Source: AP-16 sp963755055 (GTDB taxonomy: Bacteria > Pseudomonadota > Alphaproteobacteria > Rhizobiales > Xanthobacteraceae). From it: a DNA stretch of 64,000 nt. The translations under genes and the position numbers were made by a program. The stretch is taken from assembly GCA_963755055.1 (NCBI GenBank), contig CAVWIS010000011.1, forward strand, positions 1 to 64,000. Direction: 5' to 3'. Positions 55,177-63,627 of this stretch are shown piece by piece (position 1 is the first letter of the stretch; the number at the start of each line of letters is the position of its first letter). The notes beneath the pieces are model-generated. The model was not told the origin of the DNA, did not search any database, and saw only the letters and a list, made by a program, of their open reading frames with translations.

Positions 55177-55249
55177 GCATCAATTGCGGCAGACTTGCGG
55201 GAAGCATGCGGCACGGCAGCGGCAGGCCGGCGAACCGGAGGGACGGGGC

Positions 55250-56537
55250 ATGGCGGTCGTAACCCAGATGAAGCCGCCCCAGGCGGCGTCTCCGAAGGAC
55301 CTTTACGAGATCGGAGAAATTCCGCCGCTCGGCCATGTGCCGGCGCGGATGTATGCCTGGGCGATCCGTAAGGAGCGCCATGGCCCGCCCGACACCTCGA
55401 TGCAGATCGAGGTGCTGCCGACCTGGCCGGTCGGCGACAACGAGGTGCTGGTCCTGGTGATGGCCGGCGGGCGTCAACTACAACGGCGTGTGGGCCGGCC
55501 TCGGCCAGCCGATCTCCGTCCTCGACGTCCACAAGAACCCCTTCCACATCGCCGGCTCCGACGCCGCCGGCATCGTCTGGGCGATCGGCGCCAAGGTCAG
55601 GCGCTGGAAGGTCGGCGACGAGGTTGTCGTCCACTGCAATCAGGACGACGGCGACGACGAGGAGTGCAACGGCGGCGACCCACTGCTCTCGCCCTCGCAG
55701 CGCATCTGGGGCTACGAGACGCCGGACGGCTCGTTCGCCCAGTTCTGCCGGGTGCAGTCGCGCCAGCTGATGCCCAAGGCGCCCCACCTCACCTGGGAGG
55801 AATCGGCCTGCTATACGCTGACGCTCGCGACCGCCTACCGCATGCTGTTCGGCCATCCGCCGCACACCATGAAGCCCGGCGACAACGTGCTGGTCTGGGG
55901 GGCGTCGGGCGGCCTCGGCGTGTTCGGCGTGCAGCTCGCCGCCGCTTCCGGCGGCAACGCCATCGGCGTCATCTCCGACGAGAGCAAGCGCGACTACGTG
56001 ATGGGGATCGGCGCCAAGGGGGTGATCAACCGCAAGGACTTCAAGTGCTGGGGCCAGATGCCGCCGGTCAACACCGCCGAGTACAACGACTGGACCCGCG
56101 AGGCGCGCCGCTTCGGCAAGGCGATCTGGGACATCACGGGAAAACGCGACGTCGACATCGTGTTCGAGCATCCGGGCGAGCAGACGTTTCCGGTGTCCTG
56201 CCTGGTGGTCAAGCGCGGTGGCATGGTGGTGTTCTGCGCCGGTACCACCGGCTTCAACATCACGTTCGACGCCCGCTACGTGTGGATGCGGCAGAAGCGC
56301 ATCCAGGGCTCCCACTTCGCCCACCTCAAGCAGGCCTCCTCCGCCAACAAGTTCGTGCTGGAGCGGCGCATCGACCCGTGCATGAGCGAGGTCTTTCCCT
56401 GGCAGCAGATCCCGCTCGCCCACACCAAGATGTGGAAGAACCTGCATCCGCCCGGCAACATGGCGGTGCTGGTCAACGCCCCGCGCCAGGGCCTGCGCAA
56501 TCTCGAGGACGTGCTCGAGGTGACGCGCGAGGCGTGA
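55250..56537 (+). pseudogene. ccr: Crotonyl-CoA carboxylase/reductase, interrupted by a +1 frameshift
   Basis: The enzyme reductively carboxylates crotonyl-CoA to ethylmalonyl-CoA with NADPH, the committing step of the pathway. The first frame runs from ATG 55250 (strong GGAGGGACGGGGC upstream) to the VLVLVMA segment. The second holds NYNGVWAGLGQPISVLD, the NADPH motif GASGGLGVFG, and the C-terminus QGLRNLEDVLEV. One surplus G around 55466-55471 shifts frame; removing it reads VMAAGVNYNGVWAGL, the family consensus. Both parts are otherwise perfect. It is divergent from glsB-ecm and converges with the yihY-type gene. Confidence 0.9.
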
Positions 56538-56547
56538 GGCGGGGCGT

Positions 56548-56665
56548 GTAGGATGGGTTGAGCCATCAGGGCGGTTACGCCCGTCTTCGCGGGCTATGGC
56601 GAAACCCATCAACTATTTGCCGCGACATGGCCGATGGGTTTCGCCTTCGGCTCTACCCATCCTAC
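56548..56665. repeat. Palindromic intergenic element between ccr and the YihY-type gene
   Basis: Outer arms GTAGGATGGGT (from 56548) and ACCCATCCTAC (to 56665) are exact inverses. An inner 13-bp pair, GGCGAAACCCATC (56598-56610) and GATGGGTTTCGCC (56633-56645), is also exact. The right arm overlaps the stop codon of the convergent YihY-type gene. It is of the mobile GTAGGATGGGT class and may double as a bidirectional terminator. Confidence 0.88.
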
Positions 56666-57546
56666 GCTTCGACGCGCGCGGTGCGCTCACGCATGATCGC
56701 GGCGTTGAGCTCGCCGCCGTAGAGGAAGATGCTGGCCGTCCAGTAGAGAAACACCAGCGCGATCATCGCCGAGGCGAGCCCCGCATAGGTCGTCACGTAG
56801 GTGTAGGCGAAATTCGCCAGGTAGCGGCCGAACATTTCTCCCATCGCCAGCCACAGCACCAGGGTGACGATCACGCCGGGAGCGATCTCGCCGAGCCGCC
56901 GCCGCCCGCCCGGCAGCCACATATGGATCAGCACCAGGGTCACCACCAGCGCCAGCGAGGCGACCGCATAGCGGGCGAAGGTGAAGGTCCAGCCGACCTC
57001 GCTGAACCATGGCGCGAAGCGCGTGATGGCGGCAAGGATCAGCGGCGCGAACACCACCAGGAAGGCGAGCGCCAGCAGCGCGATGGCGCCGATCAGCACG
57101 AACAGGATGGATTCCAGGCGCAACAGCCACCATGCCCGCGCCTCGACGATCCCGTAGGCGCGGTTGAGGCCGATGCGCAGGCTCTCGATCCCGCTCGAGG
57201 AGAAATAGACCGCGAAGACGAGGCCGAAGGTCAGTACCCCGCTGGGCGCGCCGCCGAGCACCGCATGGATCTCGCGAGCGAGCGGTGCCGCGACCTCCGG
57301 CGGCCAGGCCTCGAGCAGCAACTGCGCGGCGGCGTCGGAGAGCGCCTTCGAGCCGAACAGGAAGCCGGCGAACGCGGTCAGCACGATCAGGAAGGGAAAC
57401 AGTGCCATCAGGGTCGACAGCGCGATATGGCTGGCGATCGCCCAGCCTTCGTCGGCGAAGAGTCTCCAGAATGCCGCGATGGCGATGCGGATGGCTGAAC
57501 CGAGAAGGTGCACGGGGGCTCGCCCGACGGGAACGACATGCCTCAC
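56662..57546 (-). CDS. YihY/BrkB-family inner-membrane protein
   Basis: This roughly 294-aa protein has six predicted helices. Family segments include ALSTLMALFPFLIVLTAFAG, VYFSSSGIESLRIGLNRAYG and ALVFLYWTASIFLYGGELNA. Despite the ribonuclease BN label sometimes used, YihY proteins are membrane proteins of uncertain, possibly transport, function. The N-terminus is uncertain: GTG at 57546 or 57513, since longer frames upstream are low-complexity Arg-rich sequence. The stop is overlapped by the palindromic repeat. Confidence 0.85.
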   Translation of the reverse strand: MRHVVPVGRAPVHLLGSAIRIAIAAFWRLFADEGWAIASHIALSTLMALFPFLIVLTAFAGFLFGSKALSDAAAQLLLEAWPPEVAAPLAREIHAVLGGAPSGVLTFGLVFAVYFSSSGIESLRIGLNRAYGIVEARAWWLLRLESILFVLIGAIALLALAFLVVFAPLILAAITRFAPWFSEVGWTFTFARYAVASLALVVTLVLIHMWLPGGRRRLGEIAPGVIVTLVLWLAMGEMFGRYLANFAYTYVTTYAGLASAMIALVFLYWTASIFLYGGELNAAIMRERTARVEA

Positions 57547-57701
57547 ATCGGAGACTGCACCGGCCTTGGCAAGGGCAGGGCCGCGGATCGCGGCTCGCCG
57601 CGGCCTGCCGGGCGCAAGATCCTTTATTTTTGTGCAGTGCACCCGTAGACTGGCGCGACTGCGCAACGTATGCGCCGAGTCCAGCCCGAGGGCCCCGAAA
57701 C

Positions 57702-59378
57702 ATGTCGCTCGCCGCGTCGCGCCACGATCCCGAGCCCGATCTCGTTGCCGCCGCCCGCGAGGCGACCGGAGCGGTCGAGGCCCTGCTCGCCGATGCCACC
57801 ATCGCGGTGCGTGCCCGGGTTTTTCGCGACGGCCGGGTGGCGAACCAGCTGGTCGACCGCGAGCAGCGCGCCGCCCATGGGCTCGCCTGGATGGCAACCT
57901 ACGTGCAGGCGGTCCGCCAGCTCGCCGCTTATGCGGAGCGGATGCGGGAAGCCGCCCGCTTCGGCGACATCGAGGAGCTTTTGGTCCGCATCGGCCTCGG
58001 CGAGTACCTGGCGCAGATTTTCGGTGGCATCCCGATCAGCCAGGGCGAGATCGTGCGCCCCGCCGATGTCGGCCTGTCGGGCGCCGCTGTCGCGGCGCGG
58101 CTGACCGACGCCGTCGAGGGCCTGATCGCCTCCGGCAACACCGCGGAGAACCGCGCCCGCCTCGTCGAGCTGATGCGCCAGCATCACGGCGCCACCGTCG
58201 GCGACTGCGGCCTCGACGAGACGCTGGAGGCGATCCGCGAGGAGATGCGGAAATTTGCCGACAGCGAGGTCGTGCCGCACGCCCATGGCTGGCATCTCGA
58301 CAACCGCTACATCCCGCTCGAGATCATCGCCCACATGGCCGAGCTCGGCGTGTTCGGCCTCACCATCCCGGAAGAGTTCGGCGGCATGGGGCTCGGCAAG
58401 GAGTCGATGTGCGTCGTCTCCGAGGAGCTTTCGCGCGGCTATATCGGGGTCGGCTCGCTCGGCACCCGCTCGGAGATCGCCGCCGAGCTGATCCTCGGCG
58501 GCGGCACCGAGGCGCAGAAGCAGAAATGGCTGCCGAAGATCGCCTCCGGAGAAGTGCTGCCGACCGCGGTGTTCACCGAGCCCAATACCGGCTCCGATCT
58601 CGCCTCGCTGAAGACCCGCGCCGTGCGCGAGGGCGACGTCTACAAGGTTTTCGGCAACAAGACCTGGATCACCCATCCGGTGCGCGCCGACCTGATGACG
58701 CTCCTGGTGCGCACCGATGCCGGCGAGCCCGGCTATCGCGGCCTCTCGATGCTGCTCGCCGAAAAGCCGCGCGGGACCGACGAGGACCCGTTCCCGGCCC
58801 CCGGCATGTCGGGCGGCGAGATCGAGGTGCTGGGCTATCGCGGCATGAAGGAGTTCGAGATCGGCTTCGACGGCTTCGAGGTGTCTGCCGACAATCTTCT
58901 GGGCGGCACCGAGGGCCAGGGCTTCAAGCAGCTGATGCAGACCTTCGAGTCGGCGCGCATCCAGACCGCGGCGCGCGCGGTCGGCGTCGCCCAGTCGGCA
59001 ATGGAGCTGGCGCTGCGCTATGCCGAGGAGCGCGTGCAGTTCGGCCAGCCGCTGGTCGGCTTTCCCCGCGTCGCCGACAAGATCGCCATGATGGCGGCGG
59101 AGATCATGATCGCCCGGCAGATCACCTATTTCGCGGCGCGCGAGAAGGATTCCGGACGGCGCTGCGACCTCGAGGCCGGCATGGCAAAGCTGCTCGCCGC
59201 CCGCGTCGCCTGGGCGGCCGCCGACAACGCCGTGCAGATCCACGGCGGCAACGGCTTTGCCCTCGAATACCCGGTGTCGCGCGTGCTGTGCGACGCCCGC
59301 ATCCTCAACATTTTCGAGGGCGCGGCGGAAATCCAGGCACAGGTCATTGCGCGAAGATTGCTGGACGGCAGCAATTAA
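57702..59378 (+). CDS. mcd: (2S)-Methylsuccinyl-CoA dehydrogenase (acyl-CoA dehydrogenase family)
   Basis: The 558-aa FAD enzyme oxidises methylsuccinyl-CoA to mesaconyl-CoA. It is longer than ordinary acyl-CoA dehydrogenases because of an N-terminal extension of about 160 residues (VANQLVDREQRAAHGLAWMA, helical), which is characteristic of Mcd. The dehydrogenase core follows: LTIPEEFGGMGLGKESM, TEPNTGSDLAS, AVQIHGGNGFALEYPVS and NIFEGAAEIQ. With ecm and ccr nearby this assignment is well supported. The start is ATG 57702. Electrons would pass to the EtfAB encoded 2.4 kb downstream. Confidence 0.92.
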   Translation: MSLAASRHDPEPDLVAAAREATGAVEALLADATIAVRARVFRDGRVANQLVDREQRAAHGLAWMATYVQAVRQLAAYAERMREAARFGDIEELLVRIGLGEYLAQIFGGIPISQGEIVRPADVGLSGAAVAARLTDAVEGLIASGNTAENRARLVELMRQHHGATVGDCGLDETLEAIREEMRKFADSEVVPHAHGWHLDNRYIPLEIIAHMAELGVFGLTIPEEFGGMGLGKESMCVVSEELSRGYIGVGSLGTRSEIAAELILGGGTEAQKQKWLPKIASGEVLPTAVFTEPNTGSDLASLKTRAVREGDVYKVFGNKTWITHPVRADLMTLLVRTDAGEPGYRGLSMLLAEKPRGTDEDPFPAPGMSGGEIEVLGYRGMKEFEIGFDGFEVSADNLLGGTEGQGFKQLMQTFESARIQTAARAVGVAQSAMELALRYAEERVQFGQPLVGFPRVADKIAMMAAEIMIARQITYFAAREKDSGRRCDLEAGMAKLLAARVAWAAADNAVQIHGGNGFALEYPVSRVLCDARILNIFEGAAEIQAQVIARRLLDGSN

Positions 59379-59380
59379 TT

Positions 59381-60538
59381 TCAGCTGTTGGCGCGGCGCA
59401 GCGCGCGGTCGAGATCGGCAAACAGGTCTTCCGGATCCTCGAGCCCGACCGAGAGCCGCAGCAGATCCGGTGGGCAGGGCGAGCCGGCGCCCTCGATCGA
59501 GGCGCGGTGCTCGATCAGGCTCTCCACGCCGCCGAGCGAGGTCGCGCGTTTCCACAAATTCACCCGCGCGGCCGCCGCGATTGCGGCGGCCTCGCCGCCC
59601 TTGACGCGCACCGACAGCATGCCGCCGAACCCGCTCATCTGGCGGGCCGCAATGTCATGACCCGGATGATGCGGCAGGCCCGGATAGAGCACTTGCGAAA
59701 TGTCCGGATGATGCCCGAGCCAGGTCGCCAGCAGGGTGGCGCTCTCCGACTGCGCCTTCACCCGCAGCTCCAGGGTGCGCAGCCCGCGCAGCACCAGCCA
59801 GGCCTCGAACGGGCCGAGGACGGCGCCGTGAGAAGCCCGCACCGCCTTGATGCGCGCCCAGAAATCGTCGGCGCGGGCGCTCGCCAGCGCGCCGGCGATC
59901 ACGTCCGAATGGCCGTTGAGATATTTCGTCGCCGAATGCATCACGATGTCGGCGCCCAGCGCCAAGGGCCGGGTGAATACCGGCGTCGCCACGGTCGAGT
60001 CGACGGCGAGGCGGGCACCCGCGTCCTTGGCGATTCTCCCGACCGCGGCGATGTCGGTGATGGTCCATAGCGGATTGGCCGGCGTCTCCAGCCACACGAG
60101 CTTGGTCGTGCCCGGCTCGACCGCGCGGCGAACCGCCTCGAGGTCCGAGGTATCGACGATGGCGACGCGGTAGCCGAAGCGCCCGGCCTCGTTGGTGAGC
60201 CAGCTGCGCAACGCCCAGTACATCACGGCGGGCGCCACGATATGGGCGCCCGGCTCGAGCGCCATGATCACCGCGGTCGCCGCCGCCATGCCGGAGCCGA
60301 ACATCAGCGCCTCGGGGGCTCCTTCGAGCGCCGCCAGCACCGCCTCGACCTGGCGGACCGTCGCATTGTCGGGCCGGCCGTAGACGAAGCCGGCGCGATA
60401 CTGGTTGTCGGGGTCGCGCAGATAGGTGGTGGCGAGATGGACCGGCGGCACCACCGCCCCGGTCGTCGGCTCGACGCCGCCGAGCGCCTGGGCCGCGATG
60501 GTGCGTGGTCGCAAGTGCGCAGGGGGGTGGCCGTCCAT
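59381..60538 (-). CDS. PLP-dependent cystathionine beta-lyase / gamma-synthase family enzyme
   Basis: The 385-aa enzyme belongs to the Cys/Met-metabolism PLP family. The PLP Lys is in HSATKYLNGHSDV, with VYGRPDNATVRQVEAVLAAL and LETPANPLWTITD as family segments. Members perform beta- or gamma-elimination/replacement on cystathionine or homoserine esters. The exact reaction cannot be settled from sequence. It is convergent with mcd by two bases. No riboswitch-like structure was recognised upstream. Confidence 0.88.
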   Translation of the reverse strand: MDGHPPAHLRPRTIAAQALGGVEPTTGAVVPPVHLATTYLRDPDNQYRAGFVYGRPDNATVRQVEAVLAALEGAPEALMFGSGMAAATAVIMALEPGAHIVAPAVMYWALRSWLTNEAGRFGYRVAIVDTSDLEAVRRAVEPGTTKLVWLETPANPLWTITDIAAVGRIAKDAGARLAVDSTVATPVFTRPLALGADIVMHSATKYLNGHSDVIAGALASARADDFWARIKAVRASHGAVLGPFEAWLVLRGLRTLELRVKAQSESATLLATWLGHHPDISQVLYPGLPHHPGHDIAARQMSGFGGMLSVRVKGGEAAAIAAAARVNLWKRATSLGGVESLIEHRASIEGAGSPCPPDLLRLSVGLEDPEDLFADLDRALRRANS

Positions 60539-60731
60539 GGTGGTCTCCCGGGTCGATCGGCGGATAGGGTTCTATCCCATGTGCCGGCGACATGGACACC
60601 GGTGAGCCCGGTAATCACGGCGGGCCATCCATTGACTGCCGGCTTTCGCCCCATAGGTGACATCGGGGACGACAAAGCCCGGCCCGATTGCCGGCGTTTT
60701 GGCGGCGCTCTGCGCGTGCTAAGAGGACCCC

Positions 60732-60926
60732 ATGGGAGACGTGCTCGCCCGGTACATCGTGCCGCTCGCCATCGCGGTGGTCGCGGTGGTGCTCGGCCTC
60801 GGCCTCGTCAACATGATGCGCGGCGGCTCGCCGAACCGGTCGCAGAAATTGATGCGGTTGCGCGTCCTGCTGCAGTTCGTCGCCATCGTGATCGTCATGG
60901 GGACGATCTGGATGCTGGGGCGCTGA
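60732..60926 (+). CDS. Twin-transmembrane (HIG1-like) small protein
   Basis: The 64-aa protein has two hydrophobic helices (VPLAIAVVAVVLGLGLVNMM and LLQFVAIVIVMGTIWML) joined by a basic loop (GGSPNRSQKLMRLR). This HIG1-domain layout is conserved in Alphaproteobacteria next to cobalamin adenosyltransferase genes, and related proteins associate with respiratory complexes in mitochondria. ATG 60732 has AGAGGA upstream. The next gene starts 28 bases later. Confidence 0.88.
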   Translation: MGDVLARYIVPLAIAVVAVVLGLGLVNMMRGGSPNRSQKLMRLRVLLQFVAIVIVMGTIWMLGR

Positions 60927-60954
60927 GCCCGTTCTGACCTGCCACGAGGGAAGC

Positions 60955-61533
60955 ATGGTCGTTCTCAACCGCATCTACACCCGCACCGGCGATGCCGGCA
61001 CCACGGCGCTGGGCAGCGGCGAGCGGCTGCCCAAACATCACCCGCGGATCGCCGCCTACGGCACGGTCGACGAGACCAATGCGACGATCGGCCTGGTGCG
61101 CCTGCATACCGGCGAAGCGCCGGAGGTCGACGCCATGCTGGCCCGCATCCAGAACGACCTGTTCGATCTCGGCGCCGACCTGTGCTCGCCCGACAAGGGC
61201 AAAGGTCCGGGCGGGGCGCGGCTGGCGATCGTGGATGCCCAGGTCACCCGGCTCGAGCACGAGATCGACGAGCTCAACGCGGCCCTTGCGCCCTTGCGCT
61301 CCTTCGTGCTGCCGGGCGGCACGGCGGCGGCAGCCGCCCTGCATCTTGCCCGCACGGTGTGCCGGCGCGCCGAGCGGCTGATGGTCGAGCTCGCCGCCGA
61401 GCCCGGCGAAAGCGTGTCGACCCCGGCGCTGCACTACGTCAACCGGCTCTCCGATTTCCTGTTCGTCGCCAGCCGCTATGTCAACGACAAGGGCGCGCGC
61501 GACGTGCTGTGGGTGCCGGGGCAGAACAGATGA
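60955..61533 (+). CDS. ATP:cob(I)alamin adenosyltransferase (PduO type)
   Basis: The 192-aa enzyme transfers the adenosyl group of ATP to cob(I)alamin, making the adenosylcobalamin cofactor. PduO hallmarks are present: TRTGDAGTTAL near the N-terminus, GTVDETNATIG, the RSFVLPGGT segment and NRLSDFLFVASRY. Its placement beside the ethylmalonyl-CoA mutase and dehydrogenase genes suggests it supplies the mutase. ATG 60955 follows GAGGGAAG. Confidence 0.93.
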   Translation: MVVLNRIYTRTGDAGTTALGSGERLPKHHPRIAAYGTVDETNATIGLVRLHTGEAPEVDAMLARIQNDLFDLGADLCSPDKGKGPGGARLAIVDAQVTRLEHEIDELNAALAPLRSFVLPGGTAAAAALHLARTVCRRAERLMVELAAEPGESVSTPALHYVNRLSDFLFVASRYVNDKGARDVLWVPGQNR

Positions 61534-61750
61534 CGGAGGACGAGGCTCTCGTCGCTCCTCACACCGTGGTCCCTTGATCCGTTGACCCCTGCCGCGGTCG
61601 CCACTAGGGTGCCGGCGCTTTTCGCCGGGGCGCGTCCCGAATGAGCGGGACAGGCCCTGGCATCTTTGGGCGGCGCATGGTCTTGTCGGCGAACCGGTTG
61701 TCCACTTCGCCGGACCATGCACCAGGCGGTATTGCGAAGAGCGGAAATCC

Positions 61751-62500
61751 ATGAAGATCATCGTTCCCGTCAAGCGGGTCGTCGATTTCAACGTCAAGGT
61801 CCGGGTCAAGTCGGACGGCTCCGGGGTCGAGCTCTCCAATGTGAAGATGTCGATGAATCCCTTCGACGAGATCGCCGTCGAGGAGGCGATCCGGCTCAGG
61901 GAGCAGGGCAAGGCAACCGAGATCGTCTGCGTCTCGATCGGGCCGGCGCAGGCCGGCGAGACGCTGCGCACCGCACTGGCGATGGGCGCCGACCGCGGCA
62001 TCTTGGTCAAGACCGACGGCATCGTGGAGCCGCTCGCGGTGGCGAAAATCCTCAAGGCCATCGTCGACGAGGAGAAGCCCGGCCTGGTCATTCTCGGGAA
62101 GCAGGCAATCGACGACGATTGCAGCCAGACCGGTCAGATGCTGGCGGCCCTCCTCGGCTGGCCGCAGGGCACCTTCGCCTCCAAGGTCGTGATCGAGGGC
62201 ACGGACATCACGGTGACGCGCGAGGTCGACGGCGGGCTGCAGACCGTGAAGCTCAAGGGTCCGGCGGTCGTCACCACCGATCTGCGCCTCAACGAGCCGC
62301 GCTACGCGAGCCTGCCCAATATCATGAAGGCCAAGAAGAAGCCGATTGCCGACAAGACGCCGGAGGCCTACGGGGTCGACGTGAAGCCGCGGCTCGAAGT
62401 GGTGAAGACCACCGAGCCCTCCGGCCGCAAGGCCGGCGTCAAGGTCAAGAGCGTCGAGGAGCTGGTCGGCAAGCTCAAGAACGAAGCCGGGGTGCTGTGA
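61751..62500 (+). CDS. etfB: Electron transfer flavoprotein, beta subunit
   Basis: The 249-aa subunit shows the etfB signature regions: KIIVPVKRVVDFNVKVRVK, MSMNPFDEIAVEEAIRL and VILGKQAIDDDCSQTGQML. With EtfA it shuttles electrons from acyl-CoA dehydrogenases, including methylsuccinyl-CoA dehydrogenase, to ETF:quinone oxidoreductase. Its stop overlaps the etfA start (TGATG). The start ATG 61751 is the family N-terminus. Confidence 0.95.
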   Translation: MKIIVPVKRVVDFNVKVRVKSDGSGVELSNVKMSMNPFDEIAVEEAIRLREQGKATEIVCVSIGPAQAGETLRTALAMGADRGILVKTDGIVEPLAVAKILKAIVDEEKPGLVILGKQAIDDDCSQTGQMLAALLGWPQGTFASKVVIEGTDITVTREVDGGLQTVKLKGPAVVTTDLRLNEPRYASLPNIMKAKKKPIADKTPEAYGVDVKPRLEVVKTTEPSGRKAGVKVKSVEELVGKLKNEAGVL

Positions 62501-63444
62501 TGCCGACGCTGCTCGTCGCCGAACACGACAACAAGAGCCTGAAGGAGGCGACCGCCAAGGCGCTGACCGCCGCGCGGGCGCTCGGCGCCGAGGTCCACGT
62601 GCTGGTCGTCGGCCAGGGTTGCGGGCCCGCCGCGGAGGCCGCGAGCAAGCTCGAGGGCGTGGCCAAGGTGCTGATCGCCGACGGTGCGCCTTATGGGCAC
62701 ATGCTGGCGGAGCCGACCGCGGCCCTGATCGTGGCGCTCGCCGGCCCCTACGAGGCGATCATGGCGCCGGCCACCACGGCGGGGAAGAACATCATGCCGC
62801 GGGTCGCGGCGCTGCTCGACGTGATGCAGGTCTCCGAGGTCATGAAGGTGATCGGGCCGGATACGTTCGAACGCCCGATCTATGCGGGCAACGCCGTTCA
62901 GACGGTGCGCTCGCACGATTCCAAGAAGGTCATCACGGTGCGCACGGCGGCGTTCCAGGCGACCGGGGCGGGAGGTTCGGCGCCGGTCGAGCCCGCCGCG
63001 CCTGCGGCCGATCCGGCGATCTCCAGCTTCGTCGGCGAGGAACTGTCGAAGACCGATCGACCGGAGCTGACCGCCGCCAAGATCATCATCTCGGGCGGCC
63101 GCGCGATGCAGAGCCGGGAGAATTTCACGAAATATATCGAGCCGGTAGCCGACCAGCTCGGCGCCGCGGTCGGCGCCTCGCGGGCGGCGGTCGATGCCGG
63201 CTACGCGCCGAACGACTGGCAGGTCGGGCAGACCGGCAAGGTGGTGGCGCCGGAGCTCTACATCGCGGTCGGCATATCGGGGGCGATCCAGCATCTCGCC
63301 GGCATGAAGGACTCCAAGGTCATCGTCGCCATCAACAAGGACGAGGAGGCGCCGATCTTCCAGGTCGCGGACTACGGGCTGGTGGCCGACCTGTACCAGG
63401 CCCTGCCGGAGCTTGCCGCCGAGCTGGGCAAGCTGAAAAAGTGA
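62500..63444 (+). CDS. etfA: Electron transfer flavoprotein, alpha subunit
   Basis: The 314-aa subunit has an N-terminal domain (TLLVAEHDNKSLKEATAKAL) and a C-terminal FAD domain, with GGRAMQSRENF, GYAPNDWQVGQTGKVVAPELY and AINKDEEAPIFQVADYGLV. These are the FAD-binding and family-signature segments. It is translationally coupled to etfB. The next gene, a 3-hydroxyacyl-CoA dehydrogenase, begins 183 bases later. Confidence 0.95.
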   Translation: MPTLLVAEHDNKSLKEATAKALTAARALGAEVHVLVVGQGCGPAAEAASKLEGVAKVLIADGAPYGHMLAEPTAALIVALAGPYEAIMAPATTAGKNIMPRVAALLDVMQVSEVMKVIGPDTFERPIYAGNAVQTVRSHDSKKVITVRTAAFQATGAGGSAPVEPAAPAADPAISSFVGEELSKTDRPELTAAKIIISGGRAMQSRENFTKYIEPVADQLGAAVGASRAAVDAGYAPNDWQVGQTGKVVAPELYIAVGISGAIQHLAGMKDSKVIVAINKDEEAPIFQVADYGLVADLYQALPELAAELGKLKK

Positions 63445-63627
63445 TCCCGGCTGCCGCAAGCTGAGGCTCCGGTGGCGTCGCTGCGCGGATCGTCGTAGAA
63501 AGTCCCTCCAGGCGCCGGGACGGTACCTGCGGCGAGCTCGCGCTCGCCGGAGCGTTGTCTTAAACGAGTACCCTCGCTTGGCGTCGCCAGGACGCGACAG
63601 GGTTTGTGTGGTGATCGGACGAGCATC

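Noticed and set aside
60539..60731. SAM-type riboswitch upstream of the cystathionine-metabolism gene
   Set aside because: I looked for SAM-II-like conserved motifs and saw none.
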